A stretch of 16,994 nt of DNA from Conidiobolus incongruus B7586 (Eukaryota; Entomophthoromycota; Entomophthoromycetes; Entomophthorales; Conidiobolaceae), in the NCBI GenBank assembly GCA_000697335.1, contig JNEM01014620.1, positions 1-16,994 of the forward strand, given 5' to 3'. This document shows positions 8,986 to 16,087 of this stretch, piece by piece (the stretch's first letter is position 1; every line of letters begins with the position of its first letter). The notes beneath the pieces are model-generated. The model was not told the origin of the DNA. It made no database searches and saw nothing but the letters and a program-made list of their open reading frames with translations. The translations under genes and the position numbers were made by a program.

Positions 8986-10330
8986 ATACTTTGTTAAGAA
9001 ATCTTACATATTTACCTTTTTATTCTAATTGTAAAAATCTAGCAAATATTAACTTAATGATTATTAATAAAGGAAATAAAAAATTTATTAAACTACTTCA
9101 AAAAACACTGTTAAATAATAATTTCTTTATTTTAGTTAAAGAAGAACTCTCTAAACTATTAGAAAACCAACTAAAATATGTCAAAAGATTTAAAATTATC
9201 AATAACTTACTATATTATGATGATTGTCTATATATTCCTAACATTCCCAAGATTTAACAAACAATATTTGATGAATGCTATAATTTACCTGTTAAAGGAC
9301 ATCAAAACTAGTTACAAACTGCTGAGAGAATTAAAATAAAGTACTACTAGCTTTCCCTAGTTAAATTAGTTTAGAAATACACTAATACCTGTGATATATG
9401 CTAAAGAATTAAATATAATACTTAACTAAAATATAATAAACTTATTCCCCTACAAGTCCCTAATAAAACTTAACAACAAATCTAACTTAATTTCATAGAA
9501 ATCTTTAAATCAACAAATAGTTATAATAACTTACTAATTACAATTGATTTATTTTCCAAATATGTTTATTTTATTCTTTATTTCAAAACTTCTATAGTTA
9601 AAGATATTGTACAATTGTTATTCTTTAATATCTTTACTTACTATAGAATTCCACAAACTATTGTATCTGATAAAGACATATAATTTAACTTTTGATTTTA
9701 GAAGTTACTATCTTTTTCCCTTAAGATTAACCTAGTTATATCTACTACTAATCATTATTAAACCAATAAACTTGTTGAAAAAACTATTAAAACTTTGAAG
9801 CAAATGATTAAAGCTTATATTAACACTAATCAGTTAAATTAGGATGTTTATATCTACCAACTCTAATATTCATTTAACATCTTTATTAATAAATTAACAG
9901 GTTTTAACCTTTATTTCATTAATTATAACAAATATCCTAACTTAATAATTACTCTAAAACTTCAAATTAATTTACCTTTAGATATTGTTGAATTTTAATC
10001 TAATATCAAACATATTAATTCTTTTATTAAATTTAACTTAGAAGAAAATTAAAGGATTATAAAACAACAATACTTAAAGTTATTTAGAAACCCTTTTAAA
10101 TATGAAACTAGTATGTTTGTATACTTAGAACAATTTACCCTTAAACCTACCCTACTTAAATCTAGCTTAAATCCCAAATACTTACTATTATATTATAATC
10201 CCTATAAAATTTAATCTATTGATTTAAATTTTGAAAATATTACCTTAGAATTACCTTTAACTTTGAGGATTAACCCTACCTTTCACATATCTAAAATTAA
10301 ACTATACTTTTAAGATTTTAACACTTTTCT
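8986..10330 (+). pseudogene. Element A integrase remnant with linker
   Basis: The longest open stretch of the element (8991-9257) is the RNase H-integrase linker. Its end, FKIINNLLYYDDCLYIPNIP, resembles the usual integrase lead-in. A zinc-binding pattern with CDIC lies near 9391. The core follows: TIDLFSKYVYF (about 9541-9573, first catalytic Asp region), IVSDKD (about 9661-9680, second Asp region), and NKLVEKTIKTLKQMIKAY (about 9768-9822, Glu region). Near 10260-10305 is LRINPTFHISKIKLY, matching the HPxFHVSxLKxY end. Integrase inserts the DNA copy into the chromosome. Many breaks. Confidence 0.88.
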
Positions 10331-10369
10331 TAATTGATTAAAAACTTTAAAACTAGATCTAATTATTAA

Positions 10370-10530
10370 TTAAAATGGAGAAGAAAAATACTATGTTGAT
10401 TACATAATTAAATCTAAATTTGTTAGGAATAAGCTTTATTTTTATGTAAAATAAATAGGTTATCTTATTAAAAAAGCTATATAAGAACCTCTAGAAAATA
10501 TTAAGAATATCTTAGCTTATTATACCTATT
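10370..10530 (+). pseudogene. Element A chromodomain remnant
   Basis: After integrase an open stretch reads NGEEEYYVDYIIKSKFVRNK and then LYFYVK, with a degraded GYxxxxxxWEPxENI-type ending (EPLENI near 10488-10505). This matches a chromodomain (EYxVExIxxxRxxxxxxxYLVKWxGY). It implies targeting to methylated histones and heterochromatin, and gives element A its chromovirus placement. It belongs to a broken element. Confidence 0.78.
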
Positions 10531-10565
10531 TGCAAAAATTAAAGAGTGTGTCTCTTTTAAAAAAC

Positions 10566-10577
10566 CTATTAAGAGAG
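10566..10577 (+). other. Polypurine tract of element A
   Basis: The tract ending aagagag lies directly before the 3' LTR. Compared with ggggag in front of the A3 LTR it has G-to-A changes only. Its place fits the plus-strand primer. Confidence 0.65.
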
Positions 10578-10975
10578 TATTAATAGACTAGTTTTTTAAA
10601 TTCTTATATACACTTTTATATAATCCAATTAACTATAAATTATATGATTAATTTATACTTATATAGTTAAATTAATTGTATAAATAGTATTAAATTATCT
10701 AATAAACTAGGTTTTTTTTTTCTTCTCAATTCTTACTATTTTTTACTTTTACACTATTTCTAAAATTGAGACTATATTCTATTAATATTAAAAGATATTA
10801 ACACTACCTAATATAAATCTTAATATATCAATAACTCATTTTAATTTGAAGCTTAATTAAACTTTATTTACACTTGCATACTATAGCCACATTATATTAC
10901 CACATTCTACACCACACTACTTTTATATTAAATCTTTCTCTACACTATATTAGTTTAACTACCACTATGCTTATA
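10578..10975 (+). repeat. 3' LTR of element A
   Basis: A 398-bp LTR that now begins TATTAATAG and ends GCTTATA, aligned over its whole length with the 5' LTR and with A3. It keeps CpA sites near 10875-10920 that are TpA in the 5' LTR, and has its own changes near 10780-10850. Confidence 0.92.
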
Positions 10976-10980
10976 ATAAT

Positions 10981-11330
10981 AATATTAGTGTTAACTAATA
11001 TTCTTATATAGTTTTATAATTCCTGTTATATTTCTACAGTAATACTATATTTACTTGTATTAACTAACCTATAAATATATTTCTTATCATATTTATTTAT
11101 GATTTTAACACACTTAAGTTTAAGTTTAAATGTTTTTTTATTGTTATTCTTAACAACTTTAACTATAGTAAACTAGCTAACACTAGTAATTCTAGCAATA
11201 TTATAAGTTGATTTACTTTTTTTATAAAGTTAATTAATACATAAATAGATTTTTTTAGAGAGGGATTTAGGTTTAATAATACTAATAAAAAAAATTTAGT
11301 ATATCTGTAAAATATTATATAAAATAATAG
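10981..11330 (-). pseudogene. Tc1-like transposase remnant of D-inner (N-terminal part)
   Basis: On the minus strand this region aligns with D-outer about 1430-1775 and lies where Tc1 elements encode the paired helix-turn-helix that binds the terminal repeats. Traces of a basic segment are visible, but I cannot place the helices. The gene is cut by element A, and the catalytic half lies at 4590-5256. Confidence 0.55.
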
Positions 11331-11382
11331 CAAAGAGAGAAAAAAGATATAGTTATATATTGTTAAATATATCCCTTTATCT

Positions 11383-11600
11383 CAAAAACCCACAAATTTA
11401 TAACTTATCTTAGTTAAATATTAAAGGTTAATATTTTTGCTAATAGTTTACTAAATATATCTAAATATATTTATTTATTAATAAATAATATACCTTAATT
11501 ATATATTATAGTTTTAAATAATCTAATATATACAATTGTTTTAGTTATTAATTAATATATATATATTTTTGATTTTATGACTTACTTTTGTAGGTTAGTG
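11383..11600 (-). repeat. Right long terminal inverted repeat of D-inner
   Basis: The outer repeat (11566-11600) contains the core at 11571-11589, and the inner block contains its direct repeat at 11394-11411, 177 bp away. Inverted partner of 4310-4527. Confidence 0.72.
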
Positions 11601-11602
11601 TA
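11601..11602. repeat. TA target duplication of D-inner (right copy)
   Basis: Matches 4308-4309. Element B RNase H similarity starts directly after it. Confidence 0.78.
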
Positions 11603-12130
11603 TTAACCTTTGATATAACTAATACATAAATTAAATTCTTAAAGGAATTAAACCTATGAAGTTTAGTATTTAAAGAGATAAAATTAATTATTTAATTATA
11701 TTAAAGATTTATGATCTGTAAAGATATAAATAGGTTGTTTAAGTATATAATAACAGAAATGTTTAAGATATTCTACTATAGAAAGTAGTTCTTGTTTATA
11801 AACTGGGTAATTTAGTTCTGCTGGTGATATTTTATAATAGTAGAAGATAACTAGATAAAGGTTTATTAATTTAAGTATTGAAGCTTTAATGTTTACTCCC
11901 CTCTCAAAATAATTCAAGGAGTTAATGTTGAAATCTATAAAATTAGATTAACTAAGCTAACCTCTAATAACATAACTAGAAGCATTGGTCATTAGAATAA
12001 CAGGTAAAGAAGGGTCAAAACTTTTTAATGTTAGGATTGTGGTTATAGCATTAATTAGAGAAATAAAGGCAAAATATTCAAGATATCCTTAGTTCCAAGG
12101 TATATCTTTGTAGAGTAGATTAGTTAAGGG
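11603..12130 (-). pseudogene. Element B RNase H remnant
   Basis: The open stretch 11917-11696 (minus) contains SPAELNYPVYKQELLSIVEY and YIFTDHKSLI, both hallmark blocks of Ty3/Gypsy RNase H. The C-terminal end is interrupted by D-inner at 11602, just upstream of the usual ADALSR block, which is found on the far side near 4280-4300. The 73-residue open stretch is a piece of pol and not a separate gene. Broken element. Confidence 0.88.
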
Positions 12131-12960
12131 TAAAACAAGTTTAGTATATCTATCAATAAAGTCTTTGAAATAATTAACCATACCTAAAAATAATTGTAGG
12201 GAATTAAAGTTAGTTAGAATAAGCTAGGATTATAAAGCAGTAATTTTTTCAAGGTTAACTTTAATACCATTAGAGGACAAGATATAACTACAAAAAAATA
12301 CTTTAGAAATACTAAAATAGTATTTAAATAGTTTTACAGGGAGAGAGTATTTCTTAAAAATATCAAAGACATGTTAGATATATTTGAGATAGTCTTCAGA
12401 TGTTTTAAAAAATATCAAGATGTCATTAATATATAATAAAACAAAAATGTCTTGTGATTCAAAAAAAAAGAGAATTCATGAGTCTTGTGAATATAGCAGG
12501 TATGTTGCATAATTTAAAAGGTAGGACAGTGAATTTATAATAGCTAAAACAAATATTAAAAGTAATTAATGGAATTGAGTTAGGGTCTATAGTAATATTA
12601 TAATAACCATCATATATGTTAGGTTTTGTGAAGAATTTAGATTTTAAAATTCAATTACATAATTCAAAAAGATTTGGTAACAACATTTTGTCTTTAATGG
12701 TTATTTTGTTCAAAGCTTAAAAATTTACTTAAAAACATAGTCTACTATCTTTCTTTTTAACAAAAAGAACAAAAGAACCTTAGGGTAAGGTTGAGGGATA
12801 AATAAAACCTTTATCTATAAGTTGAGATAAAGTTTCTTTTAGAGTTTTGTTTTCTTCTGTAGATATATAATATATAAGATGATGATAAGGTTAGGATTTA
12901 GAGAGTAATTTGATCTTATGTTTGACTTCTCTTTTAAGAGGTAAAGAATCTCTTGGTTTA
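12131..12960 (-). pseudogene. Element B reverse transcriptase remnant
   Basis: On the minus strand the order is: KREVKHKIKL (about 12930), an E-x3-L...KGFIYPS block (about 12800-12850), FVKKKDS (about 12750-12770), KFFTKPNIYDGYYNI (about 12590-12645), and FTVLPFKLCN (about 12505-12535). Last comes the YIxDILIFFKT polymerase box (about 12404-12433). This is the Ty3/Gypsy RT series. It differs enough from element A to be a separate family. Broken. Confidence 0.88.
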
Positions 12961-13391
12961 AATATATCTTGATAAAAACTAACTAAAGAAGACATTGGGT
13001 GGTTAAGTGATAAGGTTGTAAGATCTAAAGAGTAAGCTTGGATGTTGTTTAAAAAGGGAGAAATAAAAACAAGACAACAGGATTGAATTTAGTTTTTTTT
13101 TAAAGAGTTTGAAAAGGATTAACATGATATAATGATTGAATTTAGATCTAATTTTAGGATTGAAGAAAAGTTATTGTTAGATTAAACAATATTTAAAAGT
13201 GAATTAGTATTAGTTGATTAAGTAGATCTATTTAAATTAGTTGAATTAACATAATAATTAGATATTAGATTGGAATTAAAATTATAATTATTATTCAGAT
13301 TAGATAACACACTGGTTGAAATAGGTTGTAGGTTAATTAGATTAGAAGAGGAATTAGAAGAAAGATTGTTGACAAAAGTAAAATTGATTGG
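12961..13391 (-). pseudogene. Element B protease-RT linker region
   Basis: About 430 bp between protease and RT in the minus-strand pol. I see no recognisable domain apart from Asn-rich low-complexity coding traces near 13140-13320. In chromoviruses this stretch is a variable linker. Confidence 0.5.
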
Positions 13392-13736
13392 TTAGTTATT
13401 ATACTTGAAGATTAATTGGAAAGTGTTATTTGGAAGTAGATTTAGGGTGATAGGTAAATGTAACTTTATCCAATTCAACCTTAGAATAATATCATAATGT
13501 ATTAGAATAGCAATAAAATTGAATTGTTTGGTATACCAGTTAGAAAGTGATAAAGGAGTTGAGACAAAACTTATAGAAACATATTTAGATTTGTTAGCTA
13601 GAGTAAGTTTAATAAGAAAAGAAGTAGGAACAAAATTAAGTTTTGAAGCTAGTTGATTGTTGATCAAACAACTAATAACACTAGTATCAAATAAGACATT
13701 CACCTTCACATTAAAAATTAAACCAGCAAAAATCAA
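13392..13736 (-). pseudogene. Element B aspartic protease remnant
   Basis: This is the longest open stretch of the window (114 residues). Near its start it contains VLFDTSVISCLINNQLASKL, matching the retropepsin active-site strand and loop (VLxDTGAxxxFI). A hydrophobic end, YDIILRLNWIKLH, matches the DVILGMxWLxxH block that follows protease in Gypsy pol. Its place between gag and RT agrees. It is a pol fragment, not an independent gene, and belongs to a broken element. Confidence 0.85.
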
Positions 13737-15185
13737 TAGAAAAGCTGAAAAATTATTATTAAAGTCAGGTGATAAAACAGAAAAAGATGATAATTGAAGA
13801 TTTTGAGTTGAACTTGTTTAGATTAGATGTTTCTAAATATCAAAGCTTAAATTGTAATATTCAGTCATTTTGTTATTATTGATATTAAATAAACAAGGTA
13901 AAGAGGGTATATTAAGATTACTATTAGTTATATTAAATATAGTGGTTAAGTTTAAGAATGATTTGGTAATTGATAAATTAGGATAAGTAACTAATTAAAG
14001 AGAAAGATTAGTAGGTTTAGTTACTTAGTAAAGATGGTTTACACTTATTAATCTATTTCTTTTCCCTTTTAGTTAGAAGAGTTTTGTTTAGGTTAAAAGG
14101 AATTAGATTTTTAAGGGCAAGTTAAGTAGTTATAAGAGGTATTCAATTGGCAACAATAAGTACATTTATTATTTAGGAGAATATGTTTATATTGTTCTAA
14201 TGTAAAAGAAACATATTTGATGGGTATAGCTGATATCTTTTTATTGGTATAAATGTTATCAACAATCATTTGATTAGAATTCCAAGTGGATAAATGAGAT
14301 TAGAGAATTAAAGAGGAATAAGAAAAAAAACAAGTGAATCTTTTTTCTTTTAATCTAGTATATGGTGAGTAGTATTTTAGAGCCAACTCTGCAACACATT
14401 CAAAAGAGTTATTTTGGGGAGATACTAGAGGATTAACTTTGTTATAGATTTCCTTCTTAAGTTTATATAAAAAGCTTATAATTTAATCAAAAGAATATTA
14501 TTAAAGGAGATAGTTTTCAAGGTATCAATACATATCTAAATAACTAAAAATAGTGGTAATTTGTTTCAGATCTAGAAGTTTATGATAAGCAATATTTTCC
14601 AAGTCAAAAGGGTAAAATTTGTTTTTTAGTTTTTATTTGAACTATTCAAAGTTATTAATGTAATTAGAATTATACTCACTAAAAGAAAAGTAGTGTGATC
14701 TTTAGTAATTTTCCAGCTAGGTTTAAGCATTATCTGTTAAATAGATAGATATTAAATCTAATTACTCTAATAAGGTTATTAAGACATATTTGAAATATAT
14801 CTCAAAAAAATTCAAAAAATCCTAGATTTGTTGAGTTTTTCTAAAACCATCATAGTTTTTTAATTATTTAGATAGTTGTTTGATAAAAAGAGTTATAGGA
14901 AAGATCTTATAGATTAAGTATATAGATAGAGAAGGAGTTATTCTCTTTTGGTTTTAATATTTAAAGAATAAATAAATTAAGAGGTTTGTTCTTTATTAAT
15001 TGTTTAATTGGTAAAAGTAATCATTTGGGTTATTATTTTCATCAAAAAAATCTTTGATAAAGAGAACTTCTGGGGTATAAGAATTATCTCTATATTAGTT
15101 AGAGGAATTTTCTTGATTTTACCCTGTATGAGTTAAAACACCATAGGTAGTTATATTGGTTTTATCTAAACAAACTATAATATAA
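13737..15185 (-). pseudogene. Element B gag remnant
   Basis: Capsid-type coding traces run on the minus strand from about 15180 to 14340, with segments like EVLFIKDFFDENNNPNDYFY and aromatic-rich helices typical of Gypsy gag. A Cys-rich stretch with two CxxC-like Cys and a later CP (about 14110-14170) is placed like a zinc-knuckle nucleocapsid. From about 14080 to 13740 lies a low-complexity linker to protease. The start is uncertain. Heavily broken. Confidence 0.65.
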
Positions 15186-15412
15186 TTAAAAGAGCAGAGG
15201 TAAATTAATATAAAAGATATAAAGAGATAAGAAAAAAGAAAAGGTTATAGGAAAAATATAAGATAAGAAGGGATAAGAATAAATGAGAAGATATGAGAAG
15301 ATATGAGAAGAGGAAAAATATAATAGAAGATTAAGATTTAGTAAGGAGATTATAAAATATATATTATATTATTTTTTAATTTTGAGTTAGAATAAAAGAG
15401 ACATGGGCTTCA
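15186..15412 (-). other. Leader of element B, pyrimidine-rich on the coding strand
   Basis: About 225 bp between the primer-binding site and gag. On the plus strand it is strongly purine-rich (gaaaaag and agataag runs, 15190-15350), so the element RNA would be pyrimidine-rich here. It includes the short tandem repeat at 15281-15310. Confidence 0.5.
15281..15310. repeat. Three tandem copies of a 10-mer in the B leader
   Basis: The unit atatgagaag occurs twice exactly (15291-15310) and once as aaatgagaag (15281-15290), inside the purine-rich tract. Probably a slippage product. Confidence 0.8.
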
Positions 15413-15421
15413 CTGCTATTA
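15413..15421 (-). other. Primer-binding site of element B
   Basis: On the minus strand taatagcag directly follows the 5' LTR, and continues tgaagccc. It fits TGGTAGCAG with two G-to-A changes, the same original 9-mer inferred for element A. It would anneal to a tRNA ending CTGCTACCA. Confidence 0.65.
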
Positions 15422-15740
15422 TATATTATCCTAATGCTAGAAACTAAGATAATTATATTAAATTAAGTTGGATTATTAGTAAGTGATAGGATTAGAATAT
15501 AATTATAGAGTTTTATTGGAAATCTTTGATAAAGATTTAGTGTTATAGCTAGGTAATTGGGTAGGTTGATAAATGTATAAACAGATAAATAGATAGGTAA
15601 ATAGATCTCTGTTATATATTCTCCCCTCTATATTAAAATAAGAATGGATTAATTTAAGGGAAAATAAGATAAGAGGTAAATTATAGGTAAGCTAATATAA
15701 AAGGTAAATATATATAGATTAATTCAATAGATATATAACA
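15422..15740 (-). repeat. 5' LTR of element B
   Basis: A 319-bp LTR aligned with 2389-2702 along its length, with mostly transition differences and a few short indels in the tetranucleotide tract. On the minus strand it begins TGTTATATAT and ends TAATATA, next to the primer-binding site. Confidence 0.9.
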
Positions 15741-16085
15741 TATATTTAAGAAATATAAAATAAAATTAACTATTCTTAATATAAAAAGTTAGTTAATTCT
15801 ATATCCTATAAAATTAAAGAAGTTAGAAAAGCTAAAGGTAGATACATTAAGTTTTAATTTTTTTATCACCAAAAACCTATAAATTTATAACTTACCTTAA
15901 ATAAAATTAAAGAATTTATATTTTAGCTAATTAATAGTTAAATATTATGATTTAATAATATATATTATTAATAAATATAATAGATCTTAAATATTTAATT
16001 TAAGTTTATTTTATTAAATATTAATCAAGTTATTAATAAAAATATAAGTGTTTTTGATTTTTTAACTTATTTTTTTAAGTTAGTA
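15741..16085 (+). mobile_element. Tc1/mariner transposon D-outer, right part
   Basis: The D-outer sequence resumes here with tatat, the duplicated target of B. On the plus strand it holds the last part of the transposase remnant (to about 15860) and then the right terminal repeat. It is the inverted match of D-inner 4310-4660. It ends with the 35-bp repeat 16051-16085, followed by TA and element A2. Confidence 0.9.
15869..16085 (+). repeat. Right long terminal inverted repeat of D-outer
   Basis: The inner core at 15881-15898 and the outer core at 16056-16074 lie about 175 bp apart in the same orientation. Inverted partner of 1160-1377. Together with the other three ends this gives four of four termini with the same two-core layout. 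Confidence 0.72.
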
Positions 16086-16087
16086 TA
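16086..16087. repeat. TA target duplication of D-outer (right copy)
   Basis: Matches 1158-1159, and A2 similarity resumes directly after it. Confidence 0.75.

Larger units (their letters stand above)
5262..10975 (+). mobile_element. Family A Ty3/Gypsy chromovirus, full-length but broken (innermost element)
   Basis: A 5.7-kb plus-strand LTR retrotransposon with 5' LTR 5262-5660, primer-binding site, gag, protease, reverse transcriptase, RNase H, integrase, chromodomain, polypurine tract and 3' LTR 10578-10975. It is flanked by ataat on both sides and sits in D-inner. Domain order and the C-terminal chromodomain make it a chromovirus, distinct from family B in LTR sequence. All parts are in place, but the reading frame is interrupted dozens of times, so it is a fossil. 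As the innermost layer it must be the last insertion of the nest. It shares family with A2 and A3. Confidence 0.93.
10976..11600 (-). mobile_element. Tc1/mariner transposon D-inner, right part (transposase 5' side)
   Basis: The continuation of D-inner after element A. The first five bases (ataat) are the duplicated target. On the minus strand it aligns with D-outer 1160 to about 1775. It ends with the 35-bp terminal repeat at 11566-11600 and is followed by TA and by the element B RNase H. Confidence 0.92.
2389..15740 (-). mobile_element. Family B Ty3/Gypsy chromovirus, full-length but broken, holding a nested insert
   Basis: A minus-strand LTR retrotransposon with 5' LTR 15422-15740, primer-binding site, gag, protease, reverse transcriptase, RNase H, integrase, chromodomain, polypurine tract and 3' LTR 2389-2702. 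The order protease-RT-RNase H-integrase is that of Ty3/Gypsy, and the C-terminal chromodomain places it among chromoviruses. Its own length without the insert (4310-11602) is about 6.06 kb. The two ends share the duplication tatat. The insert is transposon D-inner, which itself holds element A. All coding parts are present as recognisable domains, but the frame is interrupted many times, so it is a fossil. Its mutation load is lighter than that of A2, which fits its middle place in the nest. Confidence 0.92.

Noticed and set aside
8991-9257. An 88-residue open frame as a small novel protein
   Set aside because: It aligns with the RNase H-integrase linker of Gypsy pol and has a mutated counterpart in A2 at about 730-1000 on the opposite strand.
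13392-13736. A 114-residue open frame as an independent host gene
   Set aside because: It contains the retropepsin active-site pattern and sits exactly between gag and RT of element B, so it is a pol fragment.
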